Source: Paenibacillus sp. RUD330
Lineage (GTDB): Bacteria > Bacillota > Bacilli > Paenibacillales > Paenibacillaceae
Direction of reading: 5' to 3'
DNA length: 64,000 nt
NCBI RefSeq assembly: GCF_002243345.2
Contig: NZ_CP022655.2
Span: 4,094,501 to 4,158,500, forward strand
In this document: positions 53,254 through 62,304 of the stretch, piece by piece
Layout: every line of letters starts with the position of its first letter
Position numbering within the stretch: position 1 is the first letter of the stretch
The notes under the pieces: model-generated
What the model saw: the letters and a program-made list of their open reading frames with translations, nothing else
Databases searched by the model: none
What the model was told of the DNA's origin: nothing
Position numbers and translations under genes: made by a program

Positions 53254-53291
53254 AAAAAGCGCCCCTGAAGCATATATGCTCCAGAGGCGCT
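53254..53291 (-). terminator. Terminator of first binding-protein gene
   Basis: AGCGCC...GGCGCT stem with inner AGCATATATGCT, then five T on the minus strand. Confidence 0.88.
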
Positions 53292-53304
53292 GTTTAGAAC
53301 GATC

Positions 53305-54642
53305 TTACTTCTTGCTCATGCTGTTCCACTTGTCTTGGATGTTTTGCATAAGCTGGTTTTGGTCGACTTTCTTGGCGACATAAGCCTGCATTTCCGAACC
53401 GACTTCCTGCGGAAGGCCTTCCGGCATCTGGCTGAAGAACCAGCCGGAGGACTTGCCTTCCTTGTTGTAGGCGACGATGTCGTTGGCGATGGCGCCGAGC
53501 ACTTTGCTGTCGGTGACTTCGATGGATTTCAAGGCCGGAATGAATTTGAATTCGTTCACGATATATTTCTTGCCCGTCTCGGACGTCGCCAGCCAGGTCA
53601 GGAACTCTTTGGCCGCGTCTTTGTTTTTGGAGTTCTTGTTGATGGCCCAGTTGTTCGGCACGCCGACGAAGATGTTGCCGCTCTTCTCGCTGTCGTCGAT
53701 CGGCATCGGCAGCAGGCCGATGTTCATGTCCGGCGTAATGCCGTCGATTTGCACCTGTGTCCAGTTGCCTTGCTGCATCATGGCCGTCTTGCCGCTTGCG
53801 AACAGCGTTACTTGCGTGTTGTAGTCCGTCGTCAGCGGGTTTTTGTTGCTGTACTTCAGCGTCAGGTCGAACAGCTTGAACCAGTTCTGGTACACAGGGT
53901 TGCCGACGAGTCCGCCCTTGCCTTCGTTTACGCTGTTGACGAATGCCGTAGGGTCATCCTGGTTGGCCAAGCCTACGTTGAACAAATGGTTGCCCAGCAC
54001 CCACCATTCCTGGTAGCCGTCGGAGAACGGCGTGATGCCTGCCGCTTCCAGCTTTTTGCACGCTTCTTCAAGCTCGGTAAGCGTTTTTGGAGGCGTCGTG
54101 ATGCCGGCTTTCGCGAACAGATCCTTGTTGTAGATGAAGCCGTAGCCCTCTACACCGACCGGCATCCCGTACAGCTTGCCGTCACGCGAAATCTGACCTT
54201 TGGCCGAATCGATGATGTCGCCCGCCCAAGGCTGGTCGGACAGATCCTCCAGCTTGTCGATCCAGGTGGTCAGCTCCGAGTTGCCTCCGTTGTTGAAGAT
54301 GTCGGGCTCCTGGCCGGCAGCGAACTTCGCCTTCAGGCCCGCGCTGTAGTCTGCGCCCCCGCCCATTGTCTCGACATTGAGCGTGACGTTGGGATGCTCT
54401 TTCTCGTAATCGGCTTTGAGCCGGTTCATCGCGTCGGCGATTTCGACCTTGAACTGGAAAATGTTCAGCGTGACTTTTTTGCCGCTGTCGCCGCCGCTTG
54501 TACCCGTATTGGAAGCCGCATTCGTCGCAGGGCTCGTGTTCTGGTCTGCGGAGCCGCCGCTGTTACCGCCGGATGTGCTGCAGCCGGCCATCACGCTGAG
54601 CGCGAGACCTGCGGACATGACGGTAAGCAATCCCTTTTTCAT
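53305..54642 (-). CDS. Sugar-binding lipoprotein 1 of YesMN-linked ABC system
   Basis: 445 residues from ATG 54642. Lipobox MAGC; a Ser/Gly/Asn/Thr-rich linker of about 40 residues, then the CUT1 binding fold (KVTLNIFQFKVEIADAMNRL; EPDIFNNGGNSELTTWIDKL; QGNWTQVQIDGITPDMNIGLLPMPIDDSEKSGNIFVG). It is a close paralogue of the next gene, with long stretches identical, and has its own promoter, cre-like site and terminator. Substrate unknown. Confidence 0.93.
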   Translation of the reverse strand: MKKGLLTVMSAGLALSVMAGCSTSGGNSGGSADQNTSPATNAASNTGTSGGDSGKKVTLNIFQFKVEIADAMNRLKADYEKEHPNVTLNVETMGGGADYSAGLKAKFAAGQEPDIFNNGGNSELTTWIDKLEDLSDQPWAGDIIDSAKGQISRDGKLYGMPVGVEGYGFIYNKDLFAKAGITTPPKTLTELEEACKKLEAAGITPFSDGYQEWWVLGNHLFNVGLANQDDPTAFVNSVNEGKGGLVGNPVYQNWFKLFDLTLKYSNKNPLTTDYNTQVTLFASGKTAMMQQGNWTQVQIDGITPDMNIGLLPMPIDDSEKSGNIFVGVPNNWAINKNSKNKDAAKEFLTWLATSETGKKYIVNEFKFIPALKSIEVTDSKVLGAIANDIVAYNKEGKSSGWFFSQMPEGLPQEVGSEMQAYVAKKVDQNQLMQNIQDKWNSMSKK

Positions 54643-54726
54643 AGGAAATTCCTCCTTGGTATGTTGACCCTCTTTTGTCAATTGAAGTGTTTGCTTGTGC
54701 TTACAAATGAAGTATACCCTCAGGTG

Positions 54727-54740
54727 TGCAAGCGCTACCA
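54727..54740 (-). promoter_or_regulatory. cre-like site downstream of promoter 1
   Basis: TGCAAGCGCTACCA fits the cre consensus TGnAAnCGnWnnCW. Placed between the start point and the coding region, it would act as a CcpA roadblock. Confidence 0.6.
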
Positions 54741-54756
54741 CAGAGAATGTTGAACA

Positions 54757-54809
54757 AAAAGGTGTAGAATATTGACATCCAATGCCTGCGTCAATATTCT
54801 ACACCTTTT
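54757..54809 (-). promoter_or_regulatory. 20-bp perfect inverted repeat acting as promoter/terminator
   Basis: AAAAGGTGTAGAATATTGAC and its exact complement flank 13 bases. On either strand the palindrome reads as TTGAC(A/G)-N17-TATTCT, a sigma-A promoter; leftward it would drive binding protein 1. The leftward hairpin is also followed by TTTTTG and could stop readthrough. Confidence 0.6.
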
Positions 54810-54965
54810 GTCGAAATCGGCTGTCGAAATAAGCGGAATGGGATATCGTTTTCTTTTGTCGGTTGAAAGAAACGGCCGTCTCCCGCCACCGTCCCGAATC
54901 CACGGGACGCACACGTTTGCGCATGAAGCGTCAGCCCGTCTCCGCCCGCCGCTGCCAAGCCATAC

Positions 54966-54995
54966 AAAAACCCCGGCAGCCAGTGGCTGCCGGGG
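54966..54995 (-). terminator. Terminator of second binding-protein gene
   Basis: CCCCGGCAGCC/GGCTGCCGGGG around a 3-base loop, then five T on the minus strand. Confidence 0.9.
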
Positions 54996-55021
54996 AGATT
55001 CATGCTGCTGGATCAAGCTGC

Positions 55022-56326
55022 TTACTTCTTGATCATGTCGTTCCATTTCTTCTGGATATTTTTCAGCAGCTGCGCCTTGTCGGACTTGCCTGCCACGTAG
55101 GCCTGCATTTCCGCGCCGACCTCCTGAGGCACGCCTTCCGGCATCTGGTTGAAGTACCAGCCGCTCGTCTTGCCTTCCTTGCTGTATTTCATGATATCCG
55201 TCGCGATCGGTCCGAGGATCGATTCATCCGTCACTTCCACGCTCTTCAGAGCCGGGATGAACTTGAACTCGTTGACCGTGTATTTCTTGCCGGTCTCGGA
55301 GGTAGCGAGCCAGTTCAGGAATTCCTTGGCGGCTTCCTTGTTCTTGGAGTTCTTGTTCACGACCCAGTAGTTCGGAACGCCGACGAGGATGTTGCCGCTC
55401 TTCTCGCTGTCGTCGATCGGCATCGGCAGCAGGCCGACGTTCATGTTCGGCGTGATGCCGTCGATTTGCACCTGAGTCCAGTTGCCTTGCTGCATCATCG
55501 CCGCCTTGCCGCTGGCGAACAGCGTCACTTGCGTGTTGTAGTCCGTCGTCAGCGGGTTTTTGTTGCTGTTCTGGATCGTCAGGTCGAACAGGTTGAACCA
55601 GTTCTGGAACACCTTGTTGCCTTCAAGCCCGCCCTTGCCTTCGTTCATCGTTTTCATGAAGGCGGCTGGATCTTCCTGATCGGCCAGGCCTACGTTGAAC
55701 GTATGGTTGCCGAGCACCCACCACTCCTGGTAGCCGTTCGAGAACGGCGTGATGCCGGCCGTTTTGAGCTTCTCTACCGCGGCCTTGAGCTGCGTCATCG
55801 TAGCCGGAGGCTCCGTGATGCCGGCTTTGGCGAACAGATCCTTATTGTAGATGAAGCCGTAGCCCTCGATGCCCATCGGGAGGCCGTAGTTTTTGCCGTC
55901 GCGGGTAATGGCTTCCTTCGCCGTCTCGACGACGTCGCTCTGCCAAGGCTGATCCGAAAGATCCTCCAGCTTGTCGACCCAGGTGTTCAGGTCGGAGTTG
56001 CCTCCGTTATTGAAGATGTCGGGCTCTTGGCCGGAAGCGAATTTCGCTTTCAGCCCCGCGCCGTAGTCGGCTCCGCCGCCCATCGTCTCGAGATTGAGCT
56101 TGACGTTCGGATGCTCTTTTTCGTAATCGGCTTTCAGGCGGTTCATCGCATCGGCGATTTCGACCTTGAATTGGAAAATATTCAGCGTTACCTGCTCTCC
56201 GCTTGCGCCGGAGCCGGTGTTGGCGTTTCCTTCCGCGTTGCCGCCGTTGTTCGTCGTGCTGCAGCCTGCCAGCATCGAAATAGCCAGGCCCGCCGAAACG
56301 GCCGTGAGCAATCCTTTTTTCAACAT
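55022..56326 (-). CDS. Sugar-binding lipoprotein 2 of YesMN-linked ABC system
   Basis: 434 residues; MLKKGLLTAVSAGLAISMLAGC lipobox signal. Nearly the same sequence as binding protein 1 over most of its length (for example VTLNIFQFKVEIADAMNRLK and VNEFKFIPALKSVEVTD), with a shorter linker. A tandem duplication is evident. The copies differ in the substrate-proximal loops, so specificity may have diverged. Own promoter and terminator. Confidence 0.94.
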   Translation of the reverse strand: MLKKGLLTAVSAGLAISMLAGCSTTNNGGNAEGNANTGSGASGEQVTLNIFQFKVEIADAMNRLKADYEKEHPNVKLNLETMGGGADYGAGLKAKFASGQEPDIFNNGGNSDLNTWVDKLEDLSDQPWQSDVVETAKEAITRDGKNYGLPMGIEGYGFIYNKDLFAKAGITEPPATMTQLKAAVEKLKTAGITPFSNGYQEWWVLGNHTFNVGLADQEDPAAFMKTMNEGKGGLEGNKVFQNWFNLFDLTIQNSNKNPLTTDYNTQVTLFASGKAAMMQQGNWTQVQIDGITPNMNVGLLPMPIDDSEKSGNILVGVPNYWVVNKNSKNKEAAKEFLNWLATSETGKKYTVNEFKFIPALKSVEVTDESILGPIATDIMKYSKEGKTSGWYFNQMPEGVPQEVGAEMQAYVAGKSDKAQLLKNIQKKWNDMIKK

Positions 56327-56424
56327 TGCTTTTTTACCCCCTTGAAATCGTGCTCCACGATAGTATGTCCAACTGGTTGCATTTAACGCTTATGTTCGGA
56401 GCTTTTTAAGTATAGACCAATCTG

Positions 56425-56438
56425 CGCAAACGTTCCCA
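56425..56438 (-). promoter_or_regulatory. cre-like site downstream of promoter 2
   Basis: CGCAAACGTTCCCA differs from the cre consensus only at the first T. Same relative position as the site before binding protein 1. Confidence 0.5.
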
Positions 56439-56455
56439 CAGAACATATTGCGAAT

Positions 56456-56498
56456 ATAGGGGGAATATATTGATGCCCCATCAGGAAATCAATATTTT
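56456..56498 (-). promoter_or_regulatory. Palindromic promoter of binding protein 2
   Basis: Minus strand TTGATT-N17-TATATT; ATATTGAT (56467-56474) and ATCAATAT (56488-56495) are inverted with 13 bases between, the same geometry as at 54757. The remaining 56327-56655 gap holds no convincing gene. Confidence 0.6.
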
Positions 56499-56655
56499 CA
56501 TCGGAAAGGGCCGGGAAAAGCACCATGCCGACGACCCCATCGGGAATCGTCGGCATGAATTCGAATGAGCAAGGTTTGCCTGTTGCGGACTCAAGGGCAT
56601 CTCTTGCGACCCTCAAGGCGGAAAGACTGAGCTGAGCTTTACCGAGCCGGCAGGA

Positions 56656-57486
56656 TCAGCCTTTTACCGAACCGGCCGTAATGCCGGAAATGATATGACG
56701 CTGAAGCGTCAGGAAGAAGATCAGGATCGGCAGGATGCCCATGACGAGACCGGCAAGAGCCAGATCCCACTGCTTCGTGTATTGGCCGAAGAAGCTGTAC
56801 GTGGACAGAGGAATCGTCCGCTGGCCTTCGCCGAGAATCAGGTTCGGCAGCAGGAAGTCGTTCCAGATCCAGAGGCTGTTCAGGATGATGATCGTGGCCG
56901 TCATCGGCTTGAGGAGCGGGAACACGATTCTCCAGAAGACGCCGTAAGGCGAGCAGCCGTCCACGGTCGCGGATTCCTCGATCTCCTGCGGAATCGACTT
57001 CACGAAGCCGTGATAGAGGAAGATCGTGAGCGACGAACCGAAGCCCATATAACAGACCCACAGGCCCGGAAGGCTCTTCGTCAGATGGAACCAGCTCGCG
57101 GTCTTGACGAGCGGAATCATGATCGATTGGAACGGAATGACCATCGCTGCGACGAAAAGCATGAACAGCAGGTTGTTGTACCTGGTCGGACGGCGAACCA
57201 TCCGGTATGCGGCCATCGAGCAGATGACCGTAAGCCCGATGATGCTCGCCAGCGTAATGACGAGCGAGTTCGCGAACGAAGCCGGGAACTTCATGATATC
57301 CCATGCCCTCGTGAAGTTGTCGAACGTCGCGGGACTCGGCAAGGATGCGGAGTCGAGCAGGATATCCCCGTACTTCTTCAGCGAGTTGCTGACCAGGAAG
57401 TAGAACGGCACCAGGAAGACGAGCGCGACCAGCAGCGCGATGATTTCCAGCACGAATGTGCTGATGCGGTATCGGGACGTTTCCAT
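56656..57486 (-). CDS. Carbohydrate ABC transporter permease (MalG type)
   Basis: 276 residues, six helices, EAA loop PQEIEESATVDGCSPYGVFWRIVFPLLKP. C-terminus QRHIISGITAGSVKG is the classic CUT1 MalG ending. Its start overlaps the stop of the other permease by one base (TAATG). Confidence 0.95.
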   Translation of the reverse strand: METSRYRISTFVLEIIALLVALVFLVPFYFLVSNSLKKYGDILLDSASLPSPATFDNFTRAWDIMKFPASFANSLVITLASIIGLTVICSMAAYRMVRRPTRYNNLLFMLFVAAMVIPFQSIMIPLVKTASWFHLTKSLPGLWVCYMGFGSSLTIFLYHGFVKSIPQEIEESATVDGCSPYGVFWRIVFPLLKPMTATIIILNSLWIWNDFLLPNLILGEGQRTIPLSTYSFFGQYTKQWDLALAGLVMGILPILIFFLTLQRHIISGITAGSVKG

Positions 57487-58364
57487 TAAGCCTGCACCTC
57501 CCGGCGTTTAGTCAGGTACACCTGGAGCGAGGTCAGCAGCGCGACGACGATGAAGAATACGAGCGCCTTCGCCGTGCCGTAACCGAAGTTGTTGTTCTGG
57601 AACGCCTCGTTGTAGATGTTGAGCGCGACGGATTGCGTCGAGTTGTACGGTCCGCCCTTGGTCAGGGACAGGATGATGTCGAAGGACTTGAACGACCACG
57701 ACAGCGCGAGGAACAGCGCGATCGTGACGGCAGGCATGATCAGCGGCACCGTGATATGGCGCAGGCGCTGCCAGGCAGTCGCTCCGTCGATGGAAGCCGC
57801 CTCGATCAAATCGCGGGGAACGTTGATGAGGGCGGAGATGTAGATGACCATCAGGTAACCCGCCGTGCTCCAGATCGTCACGATGACGATGCCCCAGAAT
57901 GCGGTCGGCTCGTCGCCGAGCCAAGGCAGGTTGAAGAACGCCCAGCCCGTTTTGTCGCCTACGGCCGTAAAGCCTTTGACGAAGATGAACTGCCAGATGA
58001 AGCCGAGCAGCAGGCCGCCGATGACGTTCGGCATGAAGAAGATCGTCCGCAGCACGTTGCGGGATTTGACCGGCTGCGTCAGCAGCAGCGCCAAGAGGAA
58101 GCCTACAAGGTTCGACAGGATGACGGCTGCGATCGTGAATTTCACGGTGAACTTGAAGGAGTTGATGAATGTCTGGTCATGGAACAGCCGGGAGAAGTTG
58201 TCGAATCCGACAAAATTATACCCTCCAACCCCATTCCAGTCCGTAATGGAGTAAAACATGCCCATGAAGAAGGGAAGTGCGACGATTATCGCGAACGCAA
58301 GTGTCGCAGGGCCCGTGAATACGATCTGCTGGAGCCACTGGCTCGACCATCCTTTGCTTTTCAT
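57486..58364 (-). CDS. Carbohydrate ABC transporter permease (MalF type)
   Basis: 292 residues, six helices, EAA loop RDLIEAASIDGATAWQRLRHITVPLIMP. First gene of the leftward permease pair; divergent from yesM-type kinase gene. No ATPase is encoded in the cluster. Confidence 0.95.
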   Translation of the reverse strand: MKSKGWSSQWLQQIVFTGPATLAFAIIVALPFFMGMFYSITDWNGVGGYNFVGFDNFSRLFHDQTFINSFKFTVKFTIAAVILSNLVGFLLALLLTQPVKSRNVLRTIFFMPNVIGGLLLGFIWQFIFVKGFTAVGDKTGWAFFNLPWLGDEPTAFWGIVIVTIWSTAGYLMVIYISALINVPRDLIEAASIDGATAWQRLRHITVPLIMPAVTIALFLALSWSFKSFDIILSLTKGGPYNSTQSVALNIYNEAFQNNNFGYGTAKALVFFIVVALLTSLQVYLTKRREVQA

Positions 58365-58498
58365 CCCGTTTCTCCCCTTTCTCTAGAAGGAATCGTAGTA
58401 AGTCTTTCCATTGCCAAGCGCCATTATCCGGACAGCTTGTTGATTTTCATCAAGTATACGCTTTCGCTTTCCCGGCTCCCACTGAGGATGATGACTCA

Positions 58499-58541
58499 AT
58501 AGGGGGAAAATATTGATGCCGCCAATCGGGACCGCTATAAT
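58499..58541 (+). promoter_or_regulatory. Sensor-kinase promoter with shared motif
   Basis: TTGATG (58513-58518), 17 bases, TATAAT (58536-58541). ATAGGGGGAAAATATTGATG (58499-58518) matches 56456-56475 at all but one base. The site lies between divergent permease and kinase genes. Confidence 0.7.
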
Positions 58542-58586
58542 ACGATAAGGGCGTAGTTAAATAGGCCCATAAAGGAGCATCGGAGC

Positions 58587-60389
58587 TTGAAATTCTACTG
58601 GATCAAGCGAAGCATCCGAACCAAGCTGGCCGTCTTCCTGCTGCTGGCGATCGCGGTTCCGATGCTGGCATCGCTCATCATCACCAATACACGGACAGCG
58701 GATTTCGTCGCCAACGACACGGTTCGGCAGAACTCGAGCCTCCTTTACCAGGGCAAGACCAACCTGGCCAACTATTTTCAGTCTTTTTTCCAAACGTCTC
58801 TCGCTCCTTATTCGGACACTACCCTGTACAGGACGCTTGAAACAGGACGAAGCGACTATCTCGTCGACAACCAGATTTTCGTCAGCCTCCAGATCATGTC
58901 CTCGTCGGTCAAGGAAATCTATCAGGTCTACCTCCATTCGGGCAGGGCGGAGCGCGGATACCTCTTCTCCCGCGGACAGTACAAGCGGATAGACCAAATC
59001 GTGGCTGCCCCCGGAACGACGCTGGAGGACGACATCACTTATACGATCAAGCCTCTTCATATGAGCAGCAACTATGGCATCAACTCCACGCCGCTGATCC
59101 TGTCCCGGCCCGTCATCACCTTGATCCGGCCGGTCTATCAAATTCCGAGCAGCAAGCAGATGGGCACGCTTGCGCTGGACATTACGACCGAGGTCATCGA
59201 TTCCATCTGCGCCCAGCTGTACAGCGCCGGCGGCGGCGAGGAGGTGTTCCTGCTCGCGCATGACGGAACCATCGTCTACGGACCCGGACAGTACGGCAAG
59301 GGCCTGAAGCTCAAGGAGCCTTGGGCCGATCCGATCCTGAAGCTTGCCTCCGCCGGGGAGAGCGGCAACGTGGAGCTGAAGGACTCCCATTCCAAAAGCG
59401 TGTTCATCTATGAATCGCTGGAAGCCGGCGATCACAATTGGGTGCTCGTCAAGCGCATCCCTCCCTCCGTCCTGCATGGAGCGACCCGTCAGATCACGCA
59501 GGCCAATACATGGGTGCTGCTCGGTTCCCTGCTTCTCGTGACGCTGACCGCCCTGTTCGTATCCTTCTGGATCACCAGGCCGATCAAGCAGCTTACGGGC
59601 TACGTCAACCAGATCCAGTCCGGCCGTCTCGAGACGGATATCCATCTGCGCCAGTCCGATGAGATCGGACAGCTGGCGCGGCGCTTCCGGATGATGATGG
59701 AGACGATCAACAATCTGGTCCTTCGCGAATATCGGCTCGAGCTGGCGAACAAGACGAATCAGCTCAAGGCGCTGCAAGCCCAGGTCCATCCGCATTTCCT
59801 CTACAATGCCCTGCAATCGATCGGCACGACGGCTCTGCAGCGGGGAGTCCCGGATCTGTACAAGCTGATCATGCAGCTCGGCAAAATGATGCGCTACTCC
59901 ATGAATACGGCCGAGGAGTTTGTCTCTATTTCCCAGGAAATCGATCATACCCGGTCTTACCTGGAGCTGCAGCGCCATCGGTTCGGCGACAAGCTGACCT
60001 ATGAGATATCCGGCGATCCCGACGCGCAGCGGGCTTCCGTGCCGCGGATGATTATCCAGCCGGTGGTGGAGAATATTTTCAAGCATGCTTTTGATCCCGC
60101 TGGAGGCATGGTCCATGTCTCGATCCGCACCCGGCTGGAGGACAACCGGATCACAATCGAAATCGCGGACAACGGTCCCGGGATGAATGGAGGCAAGCTG
60201 GCCTCCGTCAGGCAGCGGATCAGCCGGGACGGAGAGATCGGAGACGAGTCGGGCAGCCATATCGGACTGGCCAACGTCGCAGCGAGGCTGAGGCTGCACT
60301 GCGGCGAGAACGCCCGCATGGAGCTTGAATCCGGAGCCGCACCGCTTGGCGGGCTGATGGTCACGCTGGTCATTCCTGCCGGAGATTGA
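58587..60389 (+). CDS. YesM-type sensor histidine kinase
   Basis: 600 residues from TTG 58587 (AAAGGAG nine bases upstream). Helices at about 14-34 and 305-328 enclose a dCACHE-like extracellular domain of some 270 residues. HAMP domain (TRPIKQLTGYVNQIQSGRLE), then His_kinase domain with phospho-His in QAQVHPHFLYNALQSIG, and HATPase with QPVVENIFKHAF, DNGPGM, and GLANVAARL. It senses a sugar-related signal and acts with the adjacent YesN-type regulator on the ABC genes. Confidence 0.95.
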   Translation: MKFYWIKRSIRTKLAVFLLLAIAVPMLASLIITNTRTADFVANDTVRQNSSLLYQGKTNLANYFQSFFQTSLAPYSDTTLYRTLETGRSDYLVDNQIFVSLQIMSSSVKEIYQVYLHSGRAERGYLFSRGQYKRIDQIVAAPGTTLEDDITYTIKPLHMSSNYGINSTPLILSRPVITLIRPVYQIPSSKQMGTLALDITTEVIDSICAQLYSAGGGEEVFLLAHDGTIVYGPGQYGKGLKLKEPWADPILKLASAGESGNVELKDSHSKSVFIYESLEAGDHNWVLVKRIPPSVLHGATRQITQANTWVLLGSLLLVTLTALFVSFWITRPIKQLTGYVNQIQSGRLETDIHLRQSDEIGQLARRFRMMMETINNLVLREYRLELANKTNQLKALQAQVHPHFLYNALQSIGTTALQRGVPDLYKLIMQLGKMMRYSMNTAEEFVSISQEIDHTRSYLELQRHRFGDKLTYEISGDPDAQRASVPRMIIQPVVENIFKHAFDPAGGMVHVSIRTRLEDNRITIEIADNGPGMNGGKLASVRQRISRDGEIGDESGSHIGLANVAARLRLHCGENARMELESGAAPLGGLMVTLVIPAGD

Positions 60390-60442
60390 CCGGCGGGCCT
60401 CCGTGATGCCCCTTTATATAGAGACAGGAGAGAAAAATCATC

Positions 60443-62050
60443 ATGAATATATTGATCGTCGACGACGAAACCCATGCCCGGGAAGCCGTCAAGCTGCTTG
60501 TGGAATGGAAGGAGCTTGGCGTCGACCTCATTCTTGAAGCCGACAACGGCGAAGCGGCCAAGCTGCTCGTCGCCGAGCATCTGCCCGCGCTCGTCTTGAC
60601 GGACGTGCATATGCCCATCACGAACGGGCTGCGCTTCATGGAGTGGCTGAGCGACCATTATCCCCAGACGAAGATCATCGCCATCAGCGGCTACAACGAC
60701 TTCGATTATGTGCGCAAGACGATGAAGTACGGCGGCATCGACTATATCCTCAAGCCGATCGATCCGGATCAGCTGATGGAAGCCTCCAAGCGCGCGATCG
60801 GATCCTGGTGCCAGGAAACGAAGGAACGGCAGCGCCAAGTCGAGAGCGGAATCGCCATGAACCAATACAAGCCCGTCTACTGGAGCCACTTGTTCGGCAA
60901 GCTGGCATCGGTATCGAACGAGTCCGAGCCGGCTGCCGCGCAGCTCCGCTCCGAATTTCAGGGCTTTCCCCGGCAAGGGGCTTTCCAGACTGCCGTCTTC
61001 AGCCTGTTTCCGGTTCAGGAGAAGCTGCTCAAGCGGTTCCGCGGCGACAAGGAGCTGCTCGAGTTCGCCATCATCAACGTATTCAACGATCTGATGCGCA
61101 GCGAATGGCAGTGCGGATATGCTTTCCGGTCCCCCAATGATGCCGATGAAGTGATCGCCCTGTTCTGGGAAGGACATGATTTCATCGCGGATAGGACGGC
61201 CAGGCTTCTCGAAGCCGTGCGAATGACGCTTAGGGCCGATCTGTATGCCGGCATCGGCAGGCTCGTGCCCGAGGCCGAGCAGACCGGACTGTCCGTCCAA
61301 TCCGCGAGGCAGACGCTTCAGCGCCGCAATCTCCTCGCCGCGGGGGTGAGGATCGCGCATGCGGGAACCGTGCAGCCTTCGGCCGCGCCGCATTTGACCG
61401 ATCTGGAGGAGCCGCTCCGCCTCGCACTGCAAATCCGCAATCCTGCGGAAGCGACCGCCGCTCTGACGGAATGGTTCGGCAAAGTCCGCCGCTCCGGCAT
61501 CGTCACGCCTGGCGATCTCGCCCTCTGGGAACGGCAGAGCGAAATGATGACTACCCGCCTGCTTAAGGAATTCCTGCCGGAGGATGCCGAAGACGAGCAG
61601 GCCAAGTCCCGGACAGCGCCCCTGCCGGTCCGGTTCGCCGAAGACGGACGGCTGCTGCTCGACGAGACCGAGAAGGAGTTCCGGCTGCTGCTGCTGGACT
61701 GGATGGAAAGCCTGCTCAAGAGAGTCCGGCAGGACCGCAGCATCATCGCCGAGATGATCTCGTATATCGACGGCCATTTGGAGGAAGACTTATCCTTGCA
61801 GACGCTGGCTTCCCGCTTCTTTCTCAGCCGCGAGCATGTGAGCCGGCGCTTCCGTCAGGAAACGGGACAGACGCTAAGCGATTACGTGGAGAAGCTGCGG
61901 ATGGACAAGGCCGGCCGGCTGCTGCTGGGATCCTCCCTCAAGATCGCGGAGATCTCGAGCCAGGTCGGATACTCGGACGAGAAATATTTCAGCAAGGTAT
62001 TCAAGAAGCATTCGGGATGCTCTCCAGGTCAATACCGCAAAGAGGATTGA
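60443..62050 (+). CDS. YesN-type response regulator (AraC output)
   Basis: 535 residues. Receiver domain: ILIVDDETHAREAVKLLVEW, phospho-Asp in LVLTDVHMPITNGLRF, Lys in YILKPIDPDQL. A long middle domain of unknown fold follows (about 130-420). The C-terminal AraC two-HTH domain (about 430-530): LEEDLSLQTLASRFFLSREHVSRRFRQETGQTLSDYVEKLRMDKA and IAEISSQVGYSDEKYFSKVFKKHSGCSPGQYRK. 53 bases after the kinase gene. Likely binds the shared motif upstream of the ABC genes. Confidence 0.95.
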   Translation: MNILIVDDETHAREAVKLLVEWKELGVDLILEADNGEAAKLLVAEHLPALVLTDVHMPITNGLRFMEWLSDHYPQTKIIAISGYNDFDYVRKTMKYGGIDYILKPIDPDQLMEASKRAIGSWCQETKERQRQVESGIAMNQYKPVYWSHLFGKLASVSNESEPAAAQLRSEFQGFPRQGAFQTAVFSLFPVQEKLLKRFRGDKELLEFAIINVFNDLMRSEWQCGYAFRSPNDADEVIALFWEGHDFIADRTARLLEAVRMTLRADLYAGIGRLVPEAEQTGLSVQSARQTLQRRNLLAAGVRIAHAGTVQPSAAPHLTDLEEPLRLALQIRNPAEATAALTEWFGKVRRSGIVTPGDLALWERQSEMMTTRLLKEFLPEDAEDEQAKSRTAPLPVRFAEDGRLLLDETEKEFRLLLLDWMESLLKRVRQDRSIIAEMISYIDGHLEEDLSLQTLASRFFLSREHVSRRFRQETGQTLSDYVEKLRMDKAGRLLLGSSLKIAEISSQVGYSDEKYFSKVFKKHSGCSPGQYRKED

Positions 62051-62132
62051 CACAGGTTGTTCACAAATAGAACCGTTTTCTTTTTCCAGCAGGTTGGGTA
62101 TAATGAAATCAATTCGTTCGGAGGTGCTACAT

Positions 62133-62231
62133 ATGTCCGTTCCATTCATCGTGGTTCTTGTCGTGTCCCTGCTGTTCCTGACGGCCATGTTCACGGCGGC
62201 CTACAACGACGACAAGACCAAGGGACTATAA
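62133..62231 (+). CDS. 32-residue single-helix membrane peptide
   Basis: GGAGGTG precedes ATG 62133. Starts MSVPFIVVLVVSLLFLTAMF, one transmembrane helix, followed by a charged tail NDDKTKGL. Followed at once by a strong terminator, so it is a stand-alone small gene. Function unknown. Confidence 0.6.
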   Translation: MSVPFIVVLVVSLLFLTAMFTAAYNDDKTKGL

Positions 62232-62259
62232 TCCCATCCGATGACGCTGATCGTCAGAC

Positions 62260-62296
62260 AAGCCCCGGCATGTTATCATGCCGGGGCTTATTCGTC
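62260..62296. terminator. Bidirectional terminator
   Basis: AAGCCCCGGCATG-ttat-CATGCCGGGGCTT, perfect 13-bp stem, followed by ATTCGTCGTT on the plus side. Serves the small peptide gene and the convergent aldo/keto reductase. Confidence 0.85.
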
Positions 62297-62304
62297 GTTC
62301 CCGT

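Noticed and set aside
56383-56616. 77-residue minus-strand ORF
   Set aside because: Overlaps the promoter of binding protein 2 and lacks a ribosome site.
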